The notes beneath the pieces are model-generated. The model worked only from the letters and a program-made list of their open reading frames with translations. It did not search any database and had not been told where the DNA came from. DNA of 22,223 nucleotides from QYOJ01 sp043806735 (lineage in GTDB: Bacteria > Bacteroidota > Bacteroidia > Bacteroidales > FEN-979). How positions within the stretch are numbered: position 1 is the first letter of the stretch; each line of letters starts with the position of its first letter. Below, piece by piece: positions 16,993 to 22,223 of the stretch. The DNA is taken from contig JAZDGR010000184.1 in NCBI GenBank assembly GCA_043806735.1, positions 1-22,223 on the forward strand, in the 5' to 3' direction. Position numbers and translations under genes: made by a program.

Positions 16993-17000
16993 TATCTTTG
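16993..17000 (+). promoter_or_regulatory. Possible -7 box for tatA
   Basis: TATCTTTG fits TAnnTTTG and lies 24 bases before the tatA ATG, between queA and tatA. Its final TTG is also an in-frame TTG that could be mistaken for a start. No -33 element at normal spacing was seen. Confidence 0.4.
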
Positions 17001-17013
17001 TATGAAATCAAAC

Positions 17014-17020
17014 AGGAGGA
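17014..17020 (+). promoter_or_regulatory. Strong Shine-Dalgarno site of tatA
   Basis: AGGAGGA stands four bases before the ATG at 17025. A full Shine-Dalgarno sequence is unusual in Bacteroidota, and it decides the tatA start against the upstream in-frame TTG. Confidence 0.7.
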
Positions 17021-17024
17021 TCAT

Positions 17025-17261
17025 ATGTTGAACACTTTTTTTCTTATATTCGGACTGGGTACCACGGAAATTATTCTGATCGTACTCGTCGTGCTCTTGT
17101 TGTTCGGCGGCAGAAAGATCCCCGAACTGATGAAAGGAATCGGAAAGGGATTCAAGAGCTTCAAAGATGGGATGCATGGCATGGAAGATGATCTCAAAGA
17201 CCCTTCCAAAAAAGAATCATCCTCTGAAAAGAATCCCCCTCCTCAGGATCCAGCCGGTTAA
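17025..17261 (+). CDS. tatA: Twin-arginine translocase TatA/TatE family subunit
   Basis: This 78-residue protein has the complete TatA plan: a short N-terminal tail, one transmembrane helix (about 5-27), the FGGRKIPEL hinge (27-35), an amphipathic helix with GIGKGFKSFKDGM (38-50), and a charged, disordered tail rich in Ser, Lys and Pro. TatA forms the translocation pore for folded proteins with twin-arginine signals. No tatC lies next to it, which is common in Bacteroidota. The ATG at 17025 follows a strong AGGAGGA; an in-frame TTG at 16998 would add nine polar residues and overlap the -7 box, so it is rejected. It stands alone between queA and the sulfur cluster. Confidence 0.92.
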   Translation: MLNTFFLIFGLGTTEIILIVLVVLLLFGGRKIPELMKGIGKGFKSFKDGMHGMEDDLKDPSKKESSSEKNPPPQDPAG

Positions 17262-17284
17262 TTAAATCGCTTTACTCCCCCTAT

Positions 17285-17321
17285 TGTTAGAAATTTCACA
17301 AAAATAGTGAAATTTCTAACA
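17285..17321. repeat. Perfect 15-bp inverted repeat after tatA
   Basis: Left arm TGTTAGAAATTTCAC (17285-17299) and right arm GTGAAATTTCTAACA (17307-17321) are exact reverse complements around a 7-base loop. It lies 23 bases after the tatA stop and 126 bases before the next gene. It may be the tatA terminator, although only 5 of the 15 pairs are G:C and the following bases are not a clean T-run. Each arm also contains the palindrome GAAATTTC, so an operator is the alternative. Confidence 0.75.
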
Positions 17322-17342
17322 TATTATTTCCCTACTTATATA

Positions 17343-17370
17343 AAAACATTCTAAATTTTAGATATGTTTT
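17343..17370. repeat. Imperfect dyad upstream of the SQR-like gene
   Basis: AAAACAT and CTAAA (17343-17349 and 17351-17355) pair with TTTAG and ATGTTTT (17357-17361 and 17364-17370) around a single central base, with small mismatched bulges. It lies directly upstream of the predicted promoter, a usual position for an activator or repressor site. A regulatory role is inference. Confidence 0.4.
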
Positions 17371-17373
17371 CAT

Positions 17374-17400
17374 TTTGTAATATATTTATATATAATTTTG
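17374..17400 (+). promoter_or_regulatory. Possible promoter of the sulfur cluster
   Basis: TTTG (17374-17377) and TAATTTTG (17393-17400) resemble the Bacteroidota -33 and -7 boxes, but the 15-base spacing is about two short. The ATG of the SQR-like gene follows 47 bases later. The surrounding 186-base gap (17262-17447) is very AT-rich and contains no open reading frame I would call. Confidence 0.4.
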
Positions 17401-17447
17401 TCGATGTTTCGTGACAAAACTATGCTGATTAAACTCCTGATTAAATC

Positions 17448-18677
17448 ATGAAAAAAATATTGATCCTGGGAGGTGGTACAGGGGGTACCATCATGGCTAA
17501 TAAAATGAGACATATCCTTGACCGTGAGGAATGGGAGATTACGGTTGTAGACCGGGAAAAGACCCACTATTATCAGCCCGGCTTCCTGTTTGTGCCGTTC
17601 GGGTATTACAATAAGCAGGATGTTGCGAAACCCAAAAATAATTTTATTCCTTTCGGAGTTAACTTTATTGTTCAAACAATCACAAGGATTAATCCTGACA
17701 ACAATCAGGTGATCCTGGCCGATGGGGTTGTTCTCAGGTACGACTTCCTGATCATTGCCACCGGGACCCGTGTAGTCCCTGCGGAAACACCTGGTTTACT
17801 GGGCCCCTTCTGGCGCAAAAATATTTTTGATTTCTATACGCCTGAAGGGGCATTGGCTCTCGCCGGATTCTTTAAAACCTGGCAGGGTGGTGAACTCGTA
17901 CTAAACATTGCCGACATGCCGATCAAGTGTCCGGTCGCTCCGCTGGAATTTGTCTTTTATGCCGATGCTTTCTTTGTTGAGCGGGGACTTCGGAATAGGG
18001 TCAATATCTCCTATGTGACCCCGATGTCAGGGGCATTCACAAAACCAAGAGCATCAAAGGTGCTTGGGTCGTTGCTTGAAGAAAAGAATATTACCATTAT
18101 TCCCGATTTCTATCTCGAACGGGTGGATAATGACAAAAGGGTTCTGGTTTCCTATGACGAACGTGAGGTCCCGTTTGATGTTCTCGTCACAGTCCCGGTA
18201 CATAAGGGGGAAGAGGTGATTGAAAAGAGTGGATTGGGAGACGACATGGGGTTTGTAAAAGCCGACAAACACACGCTGGGTTCAGTGGATTATCCGAATG
18301 TGTTTGTACTCGGTGATGCTGGAAATTTTCCCACCTCCAAAGCAGGTTCCGTGGTTCATTTCCAAGCCGATATCCTCGAAGAAAACCTGATTTGTGCCAT
18401 AGAGCAACGGCCATTCACCGCTTCCTACGACGGACATGCCAACTGCTATATCGAAACAGGATTTGGGAAAGGGGCTCTCATTGATTTCAATTATGATACG
18501 GAGCCTTTGCCCGGTATGTTTCCTTTACCGGGTATCGGTCCCTTTGGTTTACTGAAGGAAACCCGGTTGAACCACTACGGGAAACTGATGTTTCGATGGA
18601 TTTACTGGCACATCCTGTTAAAAGGAAAAGAAATGCCCATCGATACGAAAATGACCATGGCAGGGAAAAAAATATAA
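17448..18677 (+). CDS. Sulfide:quinone oxidoreductase-like FAD protein
   Basis: This 409-residue flavoprotein of the pyridine-nucleotide-disulfide superfamily is most like sulfide:quinone oxidoreductase, which oxidises sulfide to sulfane sulfur on the inner membrane and reduces quinone. The FAD-binding GGGTGG sits at 8-13, an ATGTR motif at 104-108, and the second FAD contact VFVLGDAGNFPTSKAG at 285-300. Cysteines C161 (in KCPVAP) and C333 (in HANCYIETG) match the two SQR cysteines that carry sulfur at the flavin. The third cysteine usual near residue 124 is missing. A C-terminal hydrophobic and aromatic part (about 355-392) may bind the membrane. It leads a cluster with DUF1641, TusE-like and DsrE2-like genes. 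A related NADH- or polysulfide-linked enzyme is possible. Confidence 0.82.
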   Translation: MKKILILGGGTGGTIMANKMRHILDREEWEITVVDREKTHYYQPGFLFVPFGYYNKQDVAKPKNNFIPFGVNFIVQTITRINPDNNQVILADGVVLRYDFLIIATGTRVVPAETPGLLGPFWRKNIFDFYTPEGALALAGFFKTWQGGELVLNIADMPIKCPVAPLEFVFYADAFFVERGLRNRVNISYVTPMSGAFTKPRASKVLGSLLEEKNITIIPDFYLERVDNDKRVLVSYDEREVPFDVLVTVPVHKGEEVIEKSGLGDDMGFVKADKHTLGSVDYPNVFVLGDAGNFPTSKAGSVVHFQADILEENLICAIEQRPFTASYDGHANCYIETGFGKGALIDFNYDTEPLPGMFPLPGIGPFGLLKETRLNHYGKLMFRWIYWHILLKGKEMPIDTKMTMAGKKI

Positions 18678-18688
18678 TCATCCGGATT

Positions 18689-19273
18689 ATGGCAGAAAAA
18701 CTTTTGCAGGAACAAATCATTGAACTCAACCAGAAGCTGGACAGGGTTCTTGAGTTTGTGGAAATCCAGCAACGGAAGAGAGAAGAATGGGATGACCTGG
18801 TTAGCGACGTTTCGATTGTCTCGAAAGACCTGTTTCAGAATACTGTACAGATCCTTGATAAGGCGGGTGTAGAACTTGACCCATGTGGAATACAATGCCT
18901 GCTGATTAAAGTTTTGCGGAATCTGGAAACCTTTGGAGAACTACTTGAAATGATGGAAAGCGCCAAAGATTTCCTGAAAGATGCCGCTCCCGTTTTTCGT
19001 CAGATCGGGTTGGATGCAGTCAATAAAATGAATGAGCTGGATGAGAAAGGGTATATCGACAGCTTCACGACCATCGCCAAAAACCTGACCAATAAAGAGA
19101 CGGTGGATGCCATGGTACGGCTCTCACAAGCTATGGCAGATGTGAAGATGGATAACCGGCTCGATGATAAATCCTTCTGGCAATTATTCAAGGAATTACG
19201 TTCACCAGAAGTCAGAAAAACAATCTCATATACATTACGACTTCTGAATGAGATCAATAAAAATCAAATCTAA
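18689..19273 (+). CDS. DUF1641 family protein
   Basis: This 194-residue, all-helical protein has no signal peptide. It starts with a predicted coiled coil (about 5-35) and ends with SPEVRKTISYTLRLLNEI (about 172-189), which resembles the repeated helical end of DUF1641 proteins. DUF1641 members are small proteins of unknown function often found beside SQR-like flavoproteins or formate dehydrogenases, and are thought to be accessory subunits. It begins 11 bases after the SQR-like stop. I chose the ATG at 18689; an earlier ATG at 18596 lies inside the SQR-like gene and would add a basic, unlikely leader. C66 and C70 (in DPCGIQC) are the only cysteines. Confidence 0.75.
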   Translation: MAEKLLQEQIIELNQKLDRVLEFVEIQQRKREEWDDLVSDVSIVSKDLFQNTVQILDKAGVELDPCGIQCLLIKVLRNLETFGELLEMMESAKDFLKDAAPVFRQIGLDAVNKMNELDEKGYIDSFTTIAKNLTNKETVDAMVRLSQAMADVKMDNRLDDKSFWQLFKELRSPEVRKTISYTLRLLNEINKNQI

Positions 19274-19275
19274 TC

Positions 19276-19310
19276 AATCGTAAATCGTAAATCGTAAATC
19301 GTAAATCGTA
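19276..19310 (+). repeat. Perfect five-copy heptamer repeat before tusE
   Basis: Five exact copies of AATCGTA run head to tail in the 43-base spacer between the DUF1641 gene and the TusE-like gene, ending six bases before its ATG. A short AAAGG follows. The repeat fills most of the spacer, and its copy number would set the length of the leader. Confidence 0.95.
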
Positions 19311-19316
19311 AAAGGT

Positions 19317-19628
19317 ATGTCACAAAAAGTAATTGCAGGAATTACTGTCGACGTCAACGAGGAAGGTTACCTGACCAACCCCGCACAGTGGACCCAATTG
19401 ATTGCAAAAGAAATCGCCAAAGAGGAAGGCATTGACCTTACCGACAAGCATTTCTCCGTGGTTGAGTTTATCCGTGACAAGCAGGCGAAAGGAGAAACCC
19501 TCACGATCCGCTCGGTCGGGAACTCCGGGATCACCGACATCAAAGGTTTCTACCAGCTTTTCCCGGGAGCGCCCATGAAAAAAGCAGCTAAAATCGCCGG
19601 GATCCTAAAGCCCGTATCATGTGTTTAA
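19317..19628 (+). CDS. TusE/DsrC family sulfur-carrier protein, single cysteine
   Basis: This 103-residue protein belongs to the DsrC/TusE family, small cytosolic carriers that hold sulfur on a C-terminal cysteine arm. The N-terminal half shows NEEGYLTNPAQWT (14-26), and the C-terminal arm is KIAGILKPVSCV (92-103). The penultimate cysteine C102 (CysA) is present. The second cysteine of dissimilatory DsrC, eleven residues earlier, is alanine (A91). That is the TusE or carrier-type pattern, not the one needed for the DsrAB trisulfide cycle. E. coli TusE receives sulfur from TusBCD for tRNA thiolation; no tusBCD is here, but a DsrE2-like gene follows, so a relay from the SQR-like enzyme is plausible. 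Start ATG is at 19317. Confidence 0.9.
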   Translation: MSQKVIAGITVDVNEEGYLTNPAQWTQLIAKEIAKEEGIDLTDKHFSVVEFIRDKQAKGETLTIRSVGNSGITDIKGFYQLFPGAPMKKAAKIAGILKPVSCV

Positions 19629-19643
19629 CCGTATTAACCATAA

Positions 19644-19663
19644 AGCCGCCATTCATGGCGGCT
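19644..19663. repeat. GC-rich hairpin between the TusE-like and DsrE2-like genes
   Basis: AGCCGCCAT (19644-19652) and ATGGCGGCT (19655-19663) are exact reverse complements with two bases between, effectively a 7-8 bp stem with a small loop. It lies 15 bases after the TusE-like stop and 14 bases before the DsrE2-like ATG. No T-run follows, so it is not a typical terminator; an mRNA processing or stability element is more likely. Confidence 0.7.
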
Positions 19664-19677
19664 CAAACAATAACATT

Positions 19678-20178
19678 ATGACAAAAGAAGAACACCCTCT
19701 GAAAAAAGTCTGCATCATCTGTGCCAAGGGCACCATCGAAGATGTATATGCAGCCCTGGTTATGGGCAACGGAGCCGTAATGGAAGGGATCGAGACCAAA
19801 CTCTTTTTCACCTTCTTCGGCCTGGACGCCATCACCAAGAAGTACATGAATTCCCTGAAAACCGGTACCGTCGGAAATCCTGCGATGCGCATGCCGGGAG
19901 GATTACCTTTTCCCACCCTCCTGGGCACCCTGCCCGGAGTGGAGGCGAGAGTATCTGCCATGATGCGCAGCCAGATGGCCAAACTCGATATTCCGCCGGT
20001 ATCGGAATTCCTGGAGATGATTGAAGCCGGAGGTGGAGAAGTTTACGCCTGCAAACTCGGCATGGACATGTTCAAACTGGAGAAAAGCGACTTGTGGAAT
20101 GGTATAAAAGATGTCCTCACCATAGGTCAGTTTTACGAACTATGCGGAGGGCTCCAGACCCAGATCATCTTCACCTGA
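19678..20178 (+). CDS. DsrE2-like sulfurtransferase family protein
   Basis: This 166-residue protein fits the DsrE/DsrF-like fold, closest to DsrE2. A beta strand with VCIICAKGTIEDVYAALVMGNGA (about 11-33) is followed by TKLFFTFFGLDAI, and the conserved cysteine is C125 in EVYACKLGMDMF (121-132). DsrE family proteins accept and pass on sulfane sulfur at that cysteine. Further cysteines are C12, C15 and C156. A hydrophobic, Pro/Gly-rich section (about 68-90) may touch the membrane. I use the ATG at 19678; an in-frame GTG at 19621 overlaps the TusE-like gene and would put the hairpin into the coding region. It is the last gene of the cluster and converges on a T9SS gene. Confidence 0.83.
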   Translation: MTKEEHPLKKVCIICAKGTIEDVYAALVMGNGAVMEGIETKLFFTFFGLDAITKKYMNSLKTGTVGNPAMRMPGGLPFPTLLGTLPGVEARVSAMMRSQMAKLDIPPVSEFLEMIEAGGGEVYACKLGMDMFKLEKSDLWNGIKDVLTIGQFYELCGGLQTQIIFT

Positions 20179-20190
20179 TTGCAAGCATTC

Positions 20191-21615
20191 TTATTCCTTA
20201 TAAATTTTCCGCACTATCATGGTATTATCGCCTGTGATCCGCAGTATATAAAGCCCCCGTTGATACGCGGATAAATCCAGCTCGGTTTTTTGTGTCGTTA
20301 GTAGTTGTTCAAAAAGTTTTCTGCCTTCAATCGAATAAAGTTCCAGGTTCGATCCGGTTTTTACAGGTGATGGGAATGTGATAGAGACTTTTTCCCTGAC
20401 AGGATTTGGATAGATCAGGATCTCTGGAGAACCGGACTCTGGTAACCCCAGTGGAGCCGATGTTGCAAGATTGGACAGTGTCGATTCATAAACTCCTCCT
20501 TTCAACGATGGATTACACGGGGCGTACCTTATTACCTGAATATAATATGTGGCCAGTCCGGATGTCACATAAAAATCGGTATAGGAAGTAACATTGCTGG
20601 CCACCGAATCAAGCAATTGCCAGGCACCGGTTCCTAATTTCCGATAGATATTGCATGTGTAATAATCAAATCCCTCGTAAAGATTCCAGATCAGGTTAAA
20701 ACCATAAATACCGGGATTGATATTCAGGTGGACTGTTTTATGATAAGGACACTTCGTCGATTCATTCCCGGAGGAGTCTGTCACCGTCATGACATATTTA
20801 TCTGATTTTACCAGTGGATTTGCTGTCGTATCCAGGAAGGTACTGAAACTATTGTACGGGACTTCACCAATTTTTACATACGCATTATTATGCGCACTTT
20901 CCCGGTAAATATTGAAATACGCAAGATGATACCCGGTCATTTTATTCCAGATAATTTTGTTCCGCTGGTAAGTCGTATCATAGGACACCATGCAGATGTA
21001 CTGAATACCCGGAGGACCACCGGTTACCGTGACGACAGCCGTACCATCCATCATACGGGTACAATAGCAACTGTCAACCTTTGCTTTACACGTATAGGTT
21101 CCTGGAGCGGTAATCAACCCAAAATCGATCACATTTCCGTTTCCTATTGCATAGGTATTTGTACTGTTTCCGTTCAACAGGAGGTAATAGGTATAATTCG
21201 GCTCTGAGCCGCTAAGCCCCACGTGAACGCCCGGGCCTCCATAGGGATAGCTTCCGCCCCCGGTCATGTTAAAAAGGGCAGGCATATCGACTACATGAAC
21301 CTGTTTGGAATTGGTGCAGGTCTGCCCGTTGTAATTAATGCTAAGTGTTACCGTTTTCCACCCTACGGAGTCCCATACCACAGTGTACGGACCTTGTCCT
21401 GATCCAGAAATAATCGTTGCTCCATCAAAATTCCATAAATAGGTCGCCGAAGAAGGGGCATTTCCTGCATAATAGACGTGAATCTCGCAACCTATCGAAG
21501 CTTTCGTGTACATATTGAAAAGGCAAGTAGGTTGAAGGGTATCACCCTCAGCATAAATCCTGAAGCTAATCAGACAGATCCCCAGAAGCATTAAAATTGC
21601 AAAAACTTTTTTCAT
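20191..21615 (-). CDS. Secreted T9SS cargo protein with PKD-like and FN3-like domains
   Basis: This 474-residue protein has a signal peptide (about 1-22, cleavage near IYA|E) and a PKD-like domain (about 45-110, with ATYLWNFDGA and WKTVTLSI). Two fibronectin-III-like segments follow (about 205-385), each with an aromatic FNIYRE or CNIYRK strand. A type A T9SS C-terminal sorting domain (about 398-474) starts with ILIYPNPV and ends in MIVRKIYKE. It should be exported by Sec, then carried over the outer membrane by the type IX system and attached to the surface or released. No catalytic motif is seen; adhesion or matrix binding is possible. It is rich in Tyr, Asn and Thr, typical of such cargo. 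Confidence 0.88.
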   Translation of the reverse strand: MKKVFAILMLLGICLISFRIYAEGDTLQPTCLFNMYTKASIGCEIHVYYAGNAPSSATYLWNFDGATIISGSGQGPYTVVWDSVGWKTVTLSINYNGQTCTNSKQVHVVDMPALFNMTGGGSYPYGGPGVHVGLSGSEPNYTYYLLLNGNSTNTYAIGNGNVIDFGLITAPGTYTCKAKVDSCYCTRMMDGTAVVTVTGGPPGIQYICMVSYDTTYQRNKIIWNKMTGYHLAYFNIYRESAHNNAYVKIGEVPYNSFSTFLDTTANPLVKSDKYVMTVTDSSGNESTKCPYHKTVHLNINPGIYGFNLIWNLYEGFDYYTCNIYRKLGTGAWQLLDSVASNVTSYTDFYVTSGLATYYIQVIRYAPCNPSLKGGVYESTLSNLATSAPLGLPESGSPEILIYPNPVREKVSITFPSPVKTGSNLELYSIEGRKLFEQLLTTQKTELDLSAYQRGLYILRITGDNTMIVRKIYKE

Positions 21616-21642
21616 AGTTTTCAGATTTACTGAGTTTTAAAA

Positions 21643-21670
21643 TTCCACAAGTAAGAATGATTAAGTGGAA
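21643..21670 (-). terminator. Weak terminator-like hairpin after the last T9SS gene
   Basis: On the minus strand TTCCAC (21670-21665) and GTGGAA (21648-21643) are exact complements with a 16-base loop, followed by TTTTA. It lies in the 78-base gap between the two T9SS cargo genes. The stem is short and the loop long, so the call is tentative. Confidence 0.3.
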
Positions 21671-21693
21671 GTTTGCTGTACGATCAAAAGAAT

Positions 21694-22223
21694 CTACTTT
21701 ATAAGGGCGATCTTCTTCTGAATCAGGTTCCCTTTTTGGGTTTGTACACTCAACATATATACTCCCTCTGAAAGATCGGACAGGTTGATGGAATTTCCGG
21801 TAAAATCTTCGATGGATTTCACTTCGATACCGGCCGCATTGTATACGGCAATCCTGGCGTGAAGGGCGCCCTGGATATATACTAATCCAGTAGTCGGATT
21901 CGGATAGGCACGAACCGCATTCTTTTTGACTTCATCATCCCCGACCGCAAAGATCCAGTTGATATTATACACGTTGTGCGTGGTAAGGTCTTCAGCAAAG
22001 ACATCAATTGTGGTCGTCCCTGGAATTGCAGTAGCATCCACCACGATGACTGTTGCGTTTGGATCTATCGGAAGTCCGGTCACCTGAGGAATCAATACAC
22101 CTCCGGGAACTTCAACCTCATAGGTAAAGAGATCGGGGTCAAATCCGGGAAGAGAGGTCCCATCTATCAGGATGTCATCTAACCGTGCTTCCGTACCGAA
22201 TACTCCATTTTCCACGGAGTAAA
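21694..22223 (-). CDS. T9SS cargo protein, C-terminal part (5' end outside window)
   Basis: The frame is open to the window edge, so only the last 176 or so residues are visible and the start lies outside. A GTG at 22215 is in frame but is preceded by further open codons, so it is not taken as a start. The first part (LDDILIDGTSLPGFDP through HNVYNINW) resembles a cadherin-like beta-sandwich repeat (PF12733 type). The rest is a type A T9SS sorting domain beginning AYPNPTTGLVYIQG and ending QKKIALIK. The protein is therefore a multidomain surface or secreted T9SS substrate like its neighbour 78 bases downstream, but the sorting domains are not close copies. Confidence 0.85.
   Translation of the reverse strand, partial: YSVENGVFGTEARLDDILIDGTSLPGFDPDLFTYEVEVPGGVLIPQVTGLPIDPNATVIVVDATAIPGTTTIDVFAEDLTTHNVYNINWIFAVGDDEVKKNAVRAYPNPTTGLVYIQGALHARIAVYNAAGIEVKSIEDFTGNSINLSDLSEGVYMLSVQTQKGNLIQKKIALIK

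Noticed and set aside
16998..17024. Longer tatA starting at TTG 16998
   Set aside because: The TTG is part of a -7 box, and the ATG at 17025 has a strong Shine-Dalgarno site and the expected short N-tail.
19276..19310. CRISPR-like array
   Set aside because: The seven-base units are directly adjacent with no spacers, so it is a simple tandem repeat.
19621..19677. DsrE2-like gene starting at GTG 19621
   Set aside because: It would overlap the TusE-like stop and force the perfect hairpin into coding sequence; the ATG at 19678 directly precedes the conserved domain.

Overview
The window comes from a member of the Bacteroidota, probably an uncultured or environmental Bacteroidales/Marinilabiliales-like lineage. 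The support is consistent throughout: type IX secretion (T9SS) C-terminal sorting domains, outer-membrane proteins with carboxypeptidase-regulatory-like N-termini, DUF5686 and DUF4296 proteins, a lipoprotein with a K-D-D surface-export signal, a Bacteroides-type serine palmitoyltransferase, and -7 boxes of the form TAnnTTTG with few Shine-Dalgarno sequences. No rRNA, tRNA, CRISPR array or mobile element was seen, and no gene-free stretch exceeds about 190 bases.

Left part (1-7264). On the minus strand, iorA-iorB-spt are chained by 4-base ATGA overlaps. They encode a two-subunit indolepyruvate (aryl-pyruvate):ferredoxin oxidoreductase followed by a sphingolipid-synthesis enzyme cut by the window edge. 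A divergent promoter region separates them from a plus-strand pair: a CbpA-type J-domain co-chaperone overlapped by a 116-residue protein whose motif spacing resembles the DinD family. A TonB-dependent receptor and a small, probably surface-exposed lipoprotein follow.

Middle part (7261-17261) is mostly housekeeping and envelope functions. recQ, an OmpH/Skp-like gene and a DUF4296 lipoprotein gene run on the minus strand. kdsD (Kdo/LPS biosynthesis), a DUF5686 outer-membrane protein and lptB (LPS export ATPase) run on the plus strand. pssA (phosphatidylserine synthase) converges on lptB and diverges from queA (queuosine). A single tatA follows queA.

Right part (17262-20178) is the most distinctive. 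After an AT-rich 186-base region with two dyad symmetries comes a compact plus-strand cluster: an SQR-like flavoprotein, a DUF1641 protein, a TusE/DsrC-family protein with only the terminal cysteine, and a DsrE2-like protein. Together they look like a sulfane-sulfur capture and relay system. Its spacers hold a perfect five-copy heptamer repeat and a GC-rich hairpin.

The window ends with two minus-strand T9SS cargo genes, the last incomplete at the window edge. Family names are from recognition of motifs and overall sequence; no database search was run.
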